This document shows positions 42,590-53,307 of a stretch of 64,000 nt of DNA, one piece after another (position 1 is the first letter of the stretch; each line of letters starts with the position of its first letter). The stretch comes from Mycolicibacterium iranicum. Its GTDB lineage: Bacteria > Actinomycetota > Actinomycetes > Mycobacteriales > Mycobacteriaceae. Made by a program: the position numbers and the translations under genes. The notes beneath the pieces are model-generated. The model was not told where the DNA came from and made no database searches. It was given only the letters and a program-made list of their open reading frames with translations. The stretch covers positions 1 through 64,000 of the forward strand of contig NZ_LQPC01000051.1 in assembly GCF_002101705.1 (NCBI RefSeq). Direction: 5' to 3'.

Positions 42590-43678
42590 CTAGACCCCCA
42601 GTCCGAGGATGCGTTGCGCGATGATGTTCTTCTGAATCTGTGACGTGCCGCCCATGACACTTTGTGCGCGGCTGTACATGTAGGCCCCAAAGAGCTCCTC
42701 GTCGCCGGTGCCCACGGTCTTGAGCGCTGCATGTCCGACCGACTGCTCGACCCACGTCATCAGCAGCTTGTCGAGCGATCCCTGCGGGCCGTGATTGAGA
42801 CCGTCGAGTTGTTCCGACAACCGCCTGCGCACGTGGAGGCGCAACATCTCCGTCTGCACCCATGCCCACAGCAGTTCCTCGTTGGGGGCGTCGGCGAGCC
42901 CGGATGCCATCTGCCGCACGGTCTTTCCGTAGCGGGCCGAGAATCCGAGCGTCGACGGTTCGCGTTCGTGGCTGACGACTGTCATCGCCAGCTTCCAGCC
43001 CTCTCCCGGAGCGCCGACCATATTCTTGGCAGGCACCCGTGCACCGTCGAAACCGACCTGGCCGAACTCCTTGGTGACGCCGCTGATCATCTTCAGTGGA
43101 CGCTGCTCGATGCCGTCCTGGTGCATCGAGACGATGAACGCCGAGATGCCTTTGTGCTTGGGAACGTCCTTGTCCGTGCGGGCGAGGACCAGACACCAGT
43201 CCGCCACGTCGGAGTAGCTCGTCCAGATCTTGTGCCCGTGGATGACGTACTCGTCACCGTCCCTGACGGCGGTGGTGGTCAGAGAGGCCAGATCCGATCC
43301 GGCACCTGGTTCTGAGAAGCCCTGACACCACCGTTCCGTGCCGTTGATCATGCCGGGCAGAAAACGCTGCCGAAGTTCCTCGCTGCCATGGTGACTCAGG
43401 CCGACGACGAGATATCCCAGGCTGGGCCGCGCGGGAGCGCCCGCCTTGGCGATCTCCTCGTCGACTATCACATCGTAGACAGGGGGAAGATCCTGTCCGC
43501 CGTACTCCTTCGGCCACGAGGTGCCGAAGAAGCCCGCCTCGAACAGAGCCTGGTGCCACTCCCCCGCCTTGGCCCAGTAGGCGTCACCAGAGGTCGGGAA
43601 CTTGCCCTTCTGCTCCTTGAGCCAGCCGCTCAGCCGTTCGCGGAACGCGGCCTCGTCCGGCGAATCACGAAAGTCCAA
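42590..43678 (-). CDS. acyl-CoA dehydrogenase, FAD-motif subunit
   Basis: A 362-residue FadE protein. GFFGTSWPKEYGGQDLPP, WCQGFSEPGAGSDLASLTTTAV and the C-terminal MGGTSQIQKNIIAQRILGLG define it. As in the pair at 4238-6180, the RxQFG motif is missing here and found in the partner upstream. The two genes overlap by 14 bases. It forms the dehydrogenation step after the ligase at 44465. Confidence 0.9.
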   Translation of the reverse strand: MDFRDSPDEAAFRERLSGWLKEQKGKFPTSGDAYWAKAGEWHQALFEAGFFGTSWPKEYGGQDLPPVYDVIVDEEIAKAGAPARPSLGYLVVGLSHHGSEELRQRFLPGMINGTERWCQGFSEPGAGSDLASLTTTAVRDGDEYVIHGHKIWTSYSDVADWCLVLARTDKDVPKHKGISAFIVSMHQDGIEQRPLKMISGVTKEFGQVGFDGARVPAKNMVGAPGEGWKLAMTVVSHEREPSTLGFSARYGKTVRQMASGLADAPNEELLWAWVQTEMLRLHVRRRLSEQLDGLNHGPQGSLDKLLMTWVEQSVGHAALKTVGTGDEELFGAYMYSRAQSVMGGTSQIQKNIIAQRILGLGV

Positions 43679-44480
43679 TGGTCAGCTCCTCCAACTTGGC
43701 GGGCCAGGTCTCGGTGGCAGCCAACACCCGGCGAAGATAGACGTGAGCCAGGCACTCCCACGTGTTGCCGATACCGCCGTGCACCTGAATCGACGTCTCG
43801 CACACTGTCATTGCGGCGCGTGCGCAATAGATCTTCGCCACCCGGTTCGCCTCGATCGCTTCACGCACCGGGAGTTCGTCGACCGCCCACGCGCCGTGGC
43901 GCGCCACGCTGATCGACCCCTCGATCAACGCCAGACCCTCGGCGAGCAGATGTGCGACGGCCTGGTAGGAGCCGATGGCCGACCCGTACTGCTCACGTAC
44001 CTTGGCGTACTCGGTGGCCAGCGCGTGGGTGCCCCGAGCCGCTCCGACGATGTCGGCCGTGGTCGCCGCGAGTGCCAAGGCATACCAGCGCCCGGCGTCT
44101 TCGTCGGACAACTCGGTGAGCTCGCTCGGTGACTCCACCACTCCGGCAAGGCTTCCCGTCAGGTCGACCGATTCCGGGGCACTCTCGGGCGGCAAATCCG
44201 CTCGTCCCAGCCGGTTCTGGAGATCGTCGATGAGCACCGGCCCGAGGTAGGGCACGTCGACCAATCCCCTGCCGAACTCCTCGGCGACGATGGCGACCTC
44301 CACGGCCGACGCCCCGTCGGCGCGCAGGGTCCGGAACCCGGTGGCGTCCACCGCCTTCTCCAGCCGCGCACGACGCGTCGCGTCGTCGAGGTCGGCCACC
44401 GACCCCGGCCCGAAGTCACCTGCCACCTCCGCTGCGGCATCGCGCAGCTGTCGCTGCTCCTGGGTCAGACGGACGTCCAC
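43665..44480 (-). CDS. acyl-CoA dehydrogenase, partner subunit
   Basis: A 271-residue FadE-type protein. VREQYGSAIGSYQAVAHLLAEGLALIEG supplies the FAD-binding Arg region and SIQVHGGIGNTWECLAHVYLRR the C-terminal block; FSEPGSGSD is absent. It is the partner of the gene downstream, forming a heteromeric dehydrogenase of the mycobacterial steroid type. Its 5' end overlaps the ligase gene by 16 bases. Confidence 0.88.
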   Translation of the reverse strand: MDVRLTQEQRQLRDAAAEVAGDFGPGSVADLDDATRRARLEKAVDATGFRTLRADGASAVEVAIVAEEFGRGLVDVPYLGPVLIDDLQNRLGRADLPPESAPESVDLTGSLAGVVESPSELTELSDEDAGRWYALALAATTADIVGAARGTHALATEYAKVREQYGSAIGSYQAVAHLLAEGLALIEGSISVARHGAWAVDELPVREAIEANRVAKIYCARAAMTVCETSIQVHGGIGNTWECLAHVYLRRVLAATETWPAKLEELTIGLS

Positions 44481-45886
44481 TGTTCTCCTCCGCTCTCGGG
44501 GCTCATCGCGCGCTCCCGCAACACTCTCCGCAGCACCTTGCCCGAGGGCAGCCGCGGGATTTCGTCGACGACCAGCACCTGACTGGGACGTTTGTAGGAA
44601 GCGAGCCGATCCCCCACGAGGGTGACGAGCTCATCGGTGTCGACGGTGCGGTTCACCGCAACTGCGGCGACGATCGCCTCTCCGTCGGCCACGGGAACAC
44701 CGAACACCGCGCAGTCCTCGACGGCGGAATGGCCGTGAAGCACGGCCTCGATCTCAGCGGGCGCGACCTGGAAGCCGCGGACCTTGATCATCTCCTTGGC
44801 GCGGTCGGTGATCCTCAACCAGCCGTCGGCATCGAGACTCCCGACGTCGCCGGTGCGATACCAGTCGTCGCAAAATGCCTCCGCCGTGCAGTGTTCGGGG
44901 AGGTAGCCGGCCATCGCCGAGCCGGAGCGCACCTGGATCTCGCCCTCCTCGCCCGCGGGCAGCGGCTCGCCGGTCTCGAGTGAGACGGTCCGGATGTTCA
45001 CGTCCGCGACGGCACGCCCGACCGTGTCGAGCCGCGCGCCCTGAAGGTCGTTGCAGGAGATCACCGGAAGCTCGCTCGCGCCGTAGGCGGTCACCCACGA
45101 GACCCCTGTGCGTGCCGAAACCGCCTCCGCCACGCTCTGTGTGACCGGGGTGGCACACCACATGATGTAGCGCAGCGACGACAGGTCGTGGTCTTCCAGG
45201 TGTGGATGCGCCGACAGCGCCAGGGCAATGGGCGCGACGGCCATCTCGATTGTGATGCCGTCGGATTCGATGTGGCGCAGCATCGCATCGATGTCGAACC
45301 TGCGGTGCAGCCGGATCCACGCGCCGGTGTCGAGCGCCATGATGATGTTGAGCAGACCGAGGATGTGCGACGGCGGGGTCATCACCTGCATCCGGTCTGC
45401 CTGCGTCAACCCGATCGCCTCACGCCAGTGCCGGATGGCCACGGACAGCGAGGCATGCGTGTGGCGCACCGCTTTGGGCAACCCCGTCGTTCCTGAGCTG
45501 AACACGAACACCGCGTCGGCTTCGGGCGCCGGCGCCTCTGCCAGCCAGGACCCGGGCACGATCTCGTCGTCGAGCGAGACCATGGGCATCGTGTCGGCGA
45601 GCACGGGATGATCGCCCACCGCATGCGTGGGCGCCGTCAGCGACAGGGCGTAGTCGACCTCGGCCCGCTTCCACGCCGGGCTCAGAAGCACGGCCGCCGC
45701 TCCGAGTCGCCAGATGGCGCGCAGCGCGACGACGAATTCGGGGCGGTTGGACGACATCAACGCGACGCGGGAACCGCGCGTGACTCCACGCCGACTCAGC
45801 GCCGATGCCATACCGCCGGCCAGTGCGTCGAGGTCGGCGAGGCTGAACTCCCGTTCCTCGAAGGCGAGCGCCATCGGCTCACTCAC
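44465..45886 (-). CDS. AMP-dependent acyl-CoA ligase
   Basis: A 473-residue adenylate-forming enzyme, somewhat shorter than most FadD proteins at its N terminus. VFVFSSGTTGLPKAVRH is A3, TAYGASELP is A5, WYRTGDVGSLDADGWLRITDRAKEMIKVRGFQVAPAEIE covers A7-A8 and RLPSGKVLRRVLRE is A10. It would activate the acid substrate of the dehydrogenase pair. GTG 45886 is the likely start, 63 bases from the perfect operator palindrome shared with the divergent ferredoxin gene. Confidence 0.9.
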   Translation of the reverse strand: MSEPMALAFEEREFSLADLDALAGGMASALSRRGVTRGSRVALMSSNRPEFVVALRAIWRLGAAAVLLSPAWKRAEVDYALSLTAPTHAVGDHPVLADTMPMVSLDDEIVPGSWLAEAPAPEADAVFVFSSGTTGLPKAVRHTHASLSVAIRHWREAIGLTQADRMQVMTPPSHILGLLNIIMALDTGAWIRLHRRFDIDAMLRHIESDGITIEMAVAPIALALSAHPHLEDHDLSSLRYIMWCATPVTQSVAEAVSARTGVSWVTAYGASELPVISCNDLQGARLDTVGRAVADVNIRTVSLETGEPLPAGEEGEIQVRSGSAMAGYLPEHCTAEAFCDDWYRTGDVGSLDADGWLRITDRAKEMIKVRGFQVAPAEIEAVLHGHSAVEDCAVFGVPVADGEAIVAAVAVNRTVDTDELVTLVGDRLASYKRPSQVLVVDEIPRLPSGKVLRRVLRERAMSPESGGEQWTSV

Positions 45887-45948
45887 GTCGCGCGCGCCCC
45901 TTCCGGAAGTAGTGGATGATGTCCGCGAGAGGACTACGGTTTGTCGAG

Positions 45949-45963
45949 GAGAATAGTATTCTC
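45949..45963. promoter_or_regulatory. operator palindrome GAGAATA-G-TATTCTC
   Basis: This is the best copy of the motif: with one more base each side it is a perfect 17-base palindrome, GGAGAATAGTATTCTCC. It lies between the divergent acyl-CoA ligase (start 45886) and ferredoxin (start 45999). Confidence 0.72.
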
Positions 45964-45998
45964 CTATTATCAGAATGACAATGTCGAAAGAGGGTCAC

Positions 45999-46328
45999 AT
46001 GACCGACCCGCAGGCACCGGGAACGGGGTCCGCAGTGACTGAGGCAGCAGCCCAGGGCACCATCACCATCCACCTCGACGGCTCGACCGCATCGGTCGGC
46101 CAGCGGCCGGGTGAAACCCTGCTGGAAAGCGCGCGCCGCGCCGGCATGGGACCGCCGTTCTCCTGCGAGGCAGGCAACTGCGGCACGTGCATGGCGCTTC
46201 TCACCGAGGGCACGGCGACGATGCGCGTCAACGACGCGCTCACCGAAGACGAAGTCGACGAGGGATACGTGCTCACCTGCCAGGCCGTTCCCGACACCCC
46301 GAACGTGACCGTCAACTACGACGAGTGA
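45999..46328 (+). CDS. [2Fe-2S] ferredoxin, plant type
   Basis: A 109-residue electron carrier. CEAGNCGTC and a distal Cys in VLTCQAVP form the C-x4-C-x2-C...C ligand set. Residues 1-25 are a flexible acidic tail. ATG 45999 has AGAGGG before it; an upstream ATG at 45975 is less likely. It stands alone between two operators and could feed the Rieske oxygenase at 938, which lacks a local donor. It overlaps the convergent CoA-transferase gene by 13 bases. Confidence 0.9.
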   Translation: MTDPQAPGTGSAVTEAAAQGTITIHLDGSTASVGQRPGETLLESARRAGMGPPFSCEAGNCGTCMALLTEGTATMRVNDALTEDEVDEGYVLTCQAVPDTPNVTVNYDE

Positions 46329-47374
46329 GCCGCCGCGCCGGCGTGCTCGTCCAGCGCAGGCGCAGGCCGATACTCGGGCTCATAGCCCGCAATCCTGATG
46401 GGACTGCCCACCAACCGAAAAGCTCCTGCGGTGACCAACGCCTCAGGTGTCGCCTGGAGAGCTTCCGGCAATGTGCGCACCGCGGCGACCGGAAGTCCCA
46501 ACGGCCGCAACCGTTCCTGCCAGTTCAGGGCGGTGTCCGTCGCCAAGACCGCGCTGACCAACTTCAGCACGTCGTCGCGACGCGCCGCGCGCTCGGCCAG
46601 CGTGGCGAAGCCCTCGATACCGGCCTCGGCAGCGAACGCCGCCCAGAAGGCGTCGTGGGTGATGAACAGCGCCAGGTATCCGTCGGCGGTCAGGAACAAT
46701 TGCGCGGGCACGTAGAACGAGTGCGCGCCATAGGGATAGCGCTTCGGCTCGAGTCCGTCGTTGAGGAACGCCGCTGCGCGATAGTTCAGCTGGGAGAGCA
46801 TCACATCCTGCATCGACACGTCGACCTGCCCGCCGCGGCCCGCGACGATCTGGGCCAGCAGTCCGAGCGCCGCGGTGAGCCCCGTCGAATTGTCCACCGA
46901 CGAATATCCCGGCAGCGTCGGAGGACCCGCCGGATCACCCGTCATGGCCGCCACGCCCGTCGCCGCCTGGATCACGTAGTCGAACGCCGGGTCGTCACCG
47001 CCGTCGAGCCCGAAGCCGGTCAGCGCGACGCAGACGATGGCCTCGTTGAACTCTTTGAGCGCCTCGTAGGTCAATCCCAGCCGCTTGATCGCCGACGGCT
47101 TCATATTGACAAGCAGCGCATGTGAATTCGCGACGAGCTCACCCAGCTGCTGCCGGCCTTCGGCCGAGCGGAGGTCGAGTACCACGCTCTGCTTGTTCCG
47201 ATTCAGACTCGCGAAGTAACTGTCGCTGACCTGCCTGGAGATCTCGCCGCCCGGCGGTTCGACCTTGATCACTTCGGCGCCGAGATCGGCGAGCATCATC
47301 GTCGCGTACGGCCCCGCCAGCATGACACCGACCTCGAGGATTCGGATTCCCGCGAGCGGGCCGACAGACGTCAC
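46316..47374 (-). CDS. family III (CaiB/BaiF) CoA-transferase
   Basis: A 352-residue single-domain CoA-transferase. GIRILEVGVMLAGPYATMMLADLGAEVIKVEPPGGE is the N-terminal Rossmann part, SLNRNKQSVVLDLRSAEGR and VDVSMQDVMLSQL follow; the family's catalytic Asp would lie in this last block. It moves CoA between an acyl-CoA and an acid such as a side-chain carboxylate. It shares ATGA with the LLM gene upstream. Confidence 0.9.
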   Translation of the reverse strand: MTSVGPLAGIRILEVGVMLAGPYATMMLADLGAEVIKVEPPGGEISRQVSDSYFASLNRNKQSVVLDLRSAEGRQQLGELVANSHALLVNMKPSAIKRLGLTYEALKEFNEAIVCVALTGFGLDGGDDPAFDYVIQAATGVAAMTGDPAGPPTLPGYSSVDNSTGLTAALGLLAQIVAGRGGQVDVSMQDVMLSQLNYRAAAFLNDGLEPKRYPYGAHSFYVPAQLFLTADGYLALFITHDAFWAAFAAEAGIEGFATLAERAARRDDVLKLVSAVLATDTALNWQERLRPLGLPVAAVRTLPEALQATPEALVTAGAFRLVGSPIRIAGYEPEYRPAPALDEHAGAAAHSS

Positions 47375-48327
47375 TTGACGGCCTTCGCGAGCTCTCCGAT
47401 CACCTCACGGGTCCGGTACTTCGACGCCACCAGCTCGTCGCGTGTCTCCCCGATCGGCAACAGACGCACCGAAAGGTCCGTGACCCCGGCGTCGGCAAAT
47501 TGTTTGAAGCGAGCCAGGATCGCGTCCTCATCGCCCGCTGCGCAGAGGTCGCCGACGTTGCGCGCGTCGCCGCGGTCCAGCAGCCGCTGATAGTTCGGCG
47601 AGGTCTCCGCCTCAGCCAAGATCCGGTTGGCCCGTTCCTTGGCGGCCTCGATCTCAGAGTTGGCGCACAGACAAACCGGGATGCCGGCCACGATGCGCGG
47701 CGCCGGGCGTCCCGCGTCGGCCGCAGCCTTGGTGATCTTCGGCGCGATGTGCTCACCGATGGCCTTCTCGTCGGCCATCCACAGCACGGTGCCGTCGGCG
47801 TGCTCACCCGCTATCTGCAGCATCACGGGGCCGAGCGCGGCGACCAGAACCGGAAGTGGCTGCGCTGCACCGAGAACGGTCGGGTTGTGCACCGTGAAGG
47901 TGTCGTTCTCCACGTCGACGTCGCCGGGCCCGGCCAGTGCGGCGTTGAGCACCTCGAGGTAGTCGCGGGTGTACGCCGCGGGCTTCTCATAGGGCATGCC
48001 CAACATGTCGCGCACGATCCAGTGGTGCGACGGCCCGACACCGAGGGCCAGTCGCCCCGCCGCGATCGCATGCACGGAAAGCGCTTGTCGGGCAAGCGCG
48101 ATCGGGTGTTGCGCCTGCAGGGGGACCACAGCCGTGCCGAGTTCGATGCGCGAGGTGTGGGCGGCCATCAGCGCGACCATCGTCAGACAGTCGAAGTCGT
48201 TGGGCACCTGGGGCATCCACGCGGTGTCCAGACCGGCCGATTCCGCCCATTCGATGTCGGACACCAGCTTGGCCACCTTGCGTGCCATGTCGCCGCGCTC
48301 AGCCCCGATCATCACACCGAGCCTCAT
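47371..48327 (-). CDS. F420-type LLM oxidoreductase
   Basis: A 318-residue luciferase-like protein of the F420-dependent group. MRLGVMIGAERGD, MPQVPNDFDCLTMVALMAAHTSRIELGTAVVPLQAQHP and GRLALGVGPSHHWIVRDMLGMPYEKP are typical blocks. It probably reduces or oxidises an intermediate with F420, a cofactor abundant in mycobacteria. It is in the operon with the B12 mutase and the CoA-transferase, 85 bases downstream of the mutase small subunit. Confidence 0.87.
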   Translation of the reverse strand: MRLGVMIGAERGDMARKVAKLVSDIEWAESAGLDTAWMPQVPNDFDCLTMVALMAAHTSRIELGTAVVPLQAQHPIALARQALSVHAIAAGRLALGVGPSHHWIVRDMLGMPYEKPAAYTRDYLEVLNAALAGPGDVDVENDTFTVHNPTVLGAAQPLPVLVAALGPVMLQIAGEHADGTVLWMADEKAIGEHIAPKITKAAADAGRPAPRIVAGIPVCLCANSEIEAAKERANRILAEAETSPNYQRLLDRGDARNVGDLCAAGDEDAILARFKQFADAGVTDLSVRLLPIGETRDELVASKYRTREVIGELAKAVK

Positions 48328-48412
48328 GCTGAGTTCTCCTTTGCCGAGAGTGCGACCAGATCGCGGATATCGCCGTGAACGCGCGCTGAGCGCACCGTCG
48401 GCGGGCTGAAAG

Positions 48413-48811
48413 TCACTGGGCGGCTTCTTTGGTCAGCTCACGCACATCGCGCACCAGGTCCTCGAGCGAGGTCCCCGTCGGGAACACGGCGGCGGCACCG
48501 GCGTCCAGCAGCTTCTGCACATCGCCCTGCGGGATGGTCCCGCCCACGACCACCGCGATGTCACCTGCGTCGGCGGCCCGCAGCGCGTCGACCGTCCGGG
48601 CTGTCAGCGAAACGTGGGCGCCGGAGAGAATCGAAAGTCCGACCAGCGCAACATCTTCCTGGAGGGCAATCGAGACGATGTCCTCGATACGCTGCCGGAT
48701 ACCGGTGTAGATCACCTCGAAACCCGCGTCGCGCAGCGTGCGCGCGACGATCTTGGCTCCTCTGTCGTGGCCGTCCAACCCGGGCTTGGCCACCAACACA
48801 CGTACACCCAT
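48413..48811 (-). CDS. B12-binding small subunit of an acyl-CoA mutase
   Basis: A 132-residue cobalamin-binding domain. VAKPGLDGHDRGAKIVARTLRDAGFEVIYTG contains the D-x-H-x2-G motif whose His ligates the cobalt; GLSILSGAH and VVVGGTIPQGD complete the fold. Separate small subunits of this length are known for isobutyryl-CoA and 2-hydroxyisobutyryl-CoA mutases. It follows the large subunit by 18 bases. Confidence 0.92.
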   Translation of the reverse strand: MGVRVLVAKPGLDGHDRGAKIVARTLRDAGFEVIYTGIRQRIEDIVSIALQEDVALVGLSILSGAHVSLTARTVDALRAADAGDIAVVVGGTIPQGDVQKLLDAGAAAVFPTGTSLEDLVRDVRELTKEAAQ

Positions 48812-48829
48812 CGCCAGAACACCTCCTCT

Positions 48830-50419
<1,590 letters not shown>

Positions 50420-50445
50420 CGTTGGATAACGTACTTGCAAAAAAT

Positions 50446-50460
50446 GAGAATGCCAATACC
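50446..50460. promoter_or_regulatory. half-conserved operator AAAATGAGAAT...
   Basis: The left arm and its AAAAT prefix match the operator at 7215, but the right arm (CAATACC) is degenerate. It lies 27 bases upstream of the mutase start. Confidence 0.4.
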
Positions 50461-50554
50461 GTCTGGGGGAAAGCTGCACGCCGCAGCATGTGCAACACCC
50501 CCAATATGTGAGTCGAAGCCCCGGTACACAGCGATTATGGGATTCGCCTAAAAT

Positions 50555-50569
50555 GAGAACGGCACTATC
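50555..50569. promoter_or_regulatory. half-conserved operator AAAATGAGAAC...
   Basis: The same AAAATGAGAA left part as at 50441 and 7210 is present, with a weak right arm (CACTATC). It lies 26 bases before the TTG start of the SDR at 50595. The two half-sites on either side of this divergent region may act together. Confidence 0.4.
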
Positions 50570-50594
50570 TAGCGCCGATGAGGAGGGCCGACGT

Positions 50595-51437
50595 TTGCCT
50601 GAGAGCAGCGCACAGTTCGCCGACCGCACCATCGTGGTCTCGGGAGGCAGCCGAGGGATCGGGTTGGCCATTGCGCTGGGAGCCGCCCGTCGCGGCGCCA
50701 ACGTCGTGCTTCTGGCCAAGACGGCCGAGCCGCACCCCAAGCTTCCCGGCACCGTGCACACCGCCGTGGCTGAGGTAGAGGCGGCCGGCGGCAAAGGTGT
50801 CGCGGTGGTCGGCGACGTCCGCAAGGAAGAAGACGTCGCACGCGCGGTCGATACGGCCGTGGCGCACTACGGCGGCGTGGACATGGTCGTGAACAACGCC
50901 AGCGCGATCGCCACCGAGCCGACCGATCAACTGTCGGCCAAGAAGTTCGATCTGATGATGGACATCAACGTTCGAGGCACCTTCCTGCTGACCAAGGCCG
51001 CGCTGCCGCACCTGCAGAAATCACGGTCCGCACACGTGCTCACACTCGCGCCGCCGCTGAATCTGTCTCCCAAATGGCTCGGCGCCCACCCCGTCTACAC
51101 GTTGTCCAAGTACGGGATGACGCTGATGTCGCTCGGCTGGGCCGCCGAGTACGCCGACGCGGGGATCGGTTTCAGCTGCCTGTGGCCCGAGACCTACATC
51201 GCGACCTCGGCGGTCACCAACCTGGCCGAAGGGGATGCGCTGGTGAAGGCGTCACGCAGTCCCGACATCATGGCCGACGCCGCGGTCGCGGTCCTGTCGC
51301 GGCCCCCGGACACCGTGAACGGAAAGACCTTTATCGACTCCCAGGTCCTCGCCGAAGCCGGCGTGACCGACCTGTCCGCGTACGGCGGCGGCGACGCCCC
51401 GATCCTGGACATCTTCGTCGACGAGCGCACGTCATGA
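50595..51437 (+). CDS. SDR, HSDL2-like
   Basis: A 280-residue SDR. TIVVSGGSRGIGLAIALGAARRGANVVLLAKTAEPHPKLPGTVH is the hallmark opening of the hydroxysteroid dehydrogenase-like 2 group, with NNASA and a Y-x3-K in YTLSK. The start is TTG 50595 with GGAGGG upstream; the frame is open further left, but those codons cross the operator. It shares ATGA with the ligase downstream. Substrate unknown. Confidence 0.86.
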   Translation: MPESSAQFADRTIVVSGGSRGIGLAIALGAARRGANVVLLAKTAEPHPKLPGTVHTAVAEVEAAGGKGVAVVGDVRKEEDVARAVDTAVAHYGGVDMVVNNASAIATEPTDQLSAKKFDLMMDINVRGTFLLTKAALPHLQKSRSAHVLTLAPPLNLSPKWLGAHPVYTLSKYGMTLMSLGWAAEYADAGIGFSCLWPETYIATSAVTNLAEGDALVKASRSPDIMADAAVAVLSRPPDTVNGKTFIDSQVLAEAGVTDLSAYGGGDAPILDIFVDERTS

Positions 51438-52933
51438 GCATCTCTCTGCTTCTGGAGATGGCGTGCGACGCCGGTCCTGATCGGACGGCGCTCGTCGCCG
51501 ACGACGTGCGGCTCACCACAGCCGAACTGAGCGCCCTGGCAGACGGTGGCGCCGGCGTGATCGCCGCATCGGGGGCCCAGCATGTCGCCTACGTCGGCAC
51601 GGGTGGTGCGATGCTGCCGCTGCTGCTGTTCGCCGCGGCGCGCGCCGCGATACCGGTCACCCCGTTGAACTACCGACTCTCTGCCGAGGGTCTGCGCGCG
51701 CTGCTCGACCGACTGCCCGCGCCGCTGGTGATCGTCGACGACGACTACCGCGACGCAGTGGGTGACCGGTACCCGACGATGGGCTCCACCGAATTCCTCG
51801 AGACGGCCCGCGCAGCCGAACCTGCTGCCGAGTTCGCCGACCCCGATGGGGTCGGGGTGGTGCTATTCACCTCGGGGACGACATCCAAACCCAAAGCCGT
51901 CGAACTCACCCACAGCAACTTGACCAGCTACATCATGGGCACCGTCGAATTCGCCGCCGCCGAACCCGACGACGCCGCATTGATCTGTGTCCCGCCCTAC
52001 CACATCGCCGGGGTCAGCGCCGCCCTGTCGAATCTCTACGCGGGCCGGAAGATGGTGTACCTGACCAACTTCGACGCACACAAGTGGGTGCAGCTGGTGG
52101 CCGACGAAGGCGTCACCTCGGCGACGGTGGTGCCCACCATGCTCGACCGCATCGTCACCGTCCTCGAATCGCAGAACACCACCCTTCCGACACTGCGCAC
52201 CCTGGCCTACGGCGGGTCCAAAGTTCCTCTCCCCCTGGTGCGTAAAGCACTCGAACTACTACCCGGGGTCGGATTCGTCAACGCCTACGGGCTCACCGAG
52301 ACCAGCTCGACGATCGCCGTACTCACCCCCGACGACCACCGCGCCGCGCTGGCGGCCACCGACGAGTCCGCGATCCGACGCCTCGGATCGGTAGGACAAC
52401 CCGTCCCGGGCATCGAAATCGAAATCCGCGCCGAGGACGGCACCGTCCTGGGGCCGGGCCAGACCGGTGAACTGTTCGTGCGCGGCGAGCAGGTCTCGGG
52501 CAAATACACCGACATCGGTTCGGTGCTCGACGAACGCGGCTGGTTTCCCACCAAAGACGTCGCCCACCTCGACGAGGCGGGCTACCTGTTCATCGGCGGC
52601 CGCTCCGACGACACCATCATCCGCGGCGGCGAGAACATCGCCCCCGCCGAGATCGAGGACGTCCTCGTCGAGCACCCCCACGTGCGTGACTGCGCCGTCG
52701 TGGGCGCCGACGACCCCGAATGGGGCCAGATCATCGTCGCCGTCGTCGTCCCCCAGCCCAGCACCGAACCCGACGTCGAAGACCTGCGTTCCTACGTCCG
52801 ATCCCAGCTGCGCGGGTCCCGGACCCCCGACCGGGTGGTATTCCGCGAAGAGCTGCCCACCAACGCGACCGGCAAGGTGCTGCGCCGCGAACTCGTCAAC
52901 GAACTCAACGTGACGTCGAAGGAGCCCGCATGA
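51434..52933 (+). CDS. AMP-dependent acyl-CoA ligase
   Basis: A 499-residue adenylate-forming enzyme. VLFTSGTTSKPKAVELTH is A3, NAYGLTETSSTIAVL is A5, WFPTKDVAHLDEAGYLFIGGRSDDTIIRGGENIAPAEIE is the A7-A8 hinge and NATGKVLRRELVNEL is A10. It probably activates the acid that enters the mutase branch or the side chain of the substrate. It overlaps both neighbours by four bases (ATGA), so the three genes form one operon. Confidence 0.92.
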   Translation: MSISLLLEMACDAGPDRTALVADDVRLTTAELSALADGGAGVIAASGAQHVAYVGTGGAMLPLLLFAAARAAIPVTPLNYRLSAEGLRALLDRLPAPLVIVDDDYRDAVGDRYPTMGSTEFLETARAAEPAAEFADPDGVGVVLFTSGTTSKPKAVELTHSNLTSYIMGTVEFAAAEPDDAALICVPPYHIAGVSAALSNLYAGRKMVYLTNFDAHKWVQLVADEGVTSATVVPTMLDRIVTVLESQNTTLPTLRTLAYGGSKVPLPLVRKALELLPGVGFVNAYGLTETSSTIAVLTPDDHRAALAATDESAIRRLGSVGQPVPGIEIEIRAEDGTVLGPGQTGELFVRGEQVSGKYTDIGSVLDERGWFPTKDVAHLDEAGYLFIGGRSDDTIIRGGENIAPAEIEDVLVEHPHVRDCAVVGADDPEWGQIIVAVVVPQPSTEPDVEDLRSYVRSQLRGSRTPDRVVFREELPTNATGKVLRRELVNELNVTSKEPA

Positions 52934-53232
52934 TCAAGAACGGCACCCGCCTGCAAAGCCAAGTCTGCGACACCCAGGTGATCATCGTGCGCAGCGCTGA
53001 GAGCCTCGAAGACCTGCGGATCGGCGGGGCACCCGCCATCCCCATCGGAGACCAGCCCGATTCCAGCCTGTCCCTGGACGACACGCTGGCCGACGGGAAC
53101 CTGATGGGCAAACGCTACGTCGACGACGACGGCGCCGAGGTCCTCGTCACCAAAGCCGGCAAAGGCACCATCAGCATCGGCACAACCCCCCTGGCACTCA
53201 AAGAAGCCAAACCGCTGCCCGCCAGCGACTGA
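52930..53232 (+). CDS. small protein of unknown function after the ligase
   Basis: A 100-residue soluble protein. The N-terminal half has GTRLQSQVCDTQVIIVRSAESLEDLRIGGAPAIP and the C-terminal half has GKRYVDDDGAEVLVTKAGKGTISIGTTPLALKEAKPL, which looks like a small beta-rich fold with no metal cluster. GAAGGAG precedes the ATG and the start overlaps the ligase stop. It may be a partner of the ligase. I do not recognise the family. Confidence 0.75.
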   Translation: MIKNGTRLQSQVCDTQVIIVRSAESLEDLRIGGAPAIPIGDQPDSSLSLDDTLADGNLMGKRYVDDDGAEVLVTKAGKGTISIGTTPLALKEAKPLPASD

Positions 53233-53307
53233 GCGACAGCGGTTCCCTGCGGCGGGTCGCCGTCGCGATCCAGGGTGCGGCCGAGACACGCCTGATACGT
53301 TCGGCCG

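Noticed and set aside
50446-50569. Reading the two AAAATGAGAA sites as full operators
   Set aside because: Their right arms do not match the palindrome, so I list them only as half-conserved sites with low confidence.
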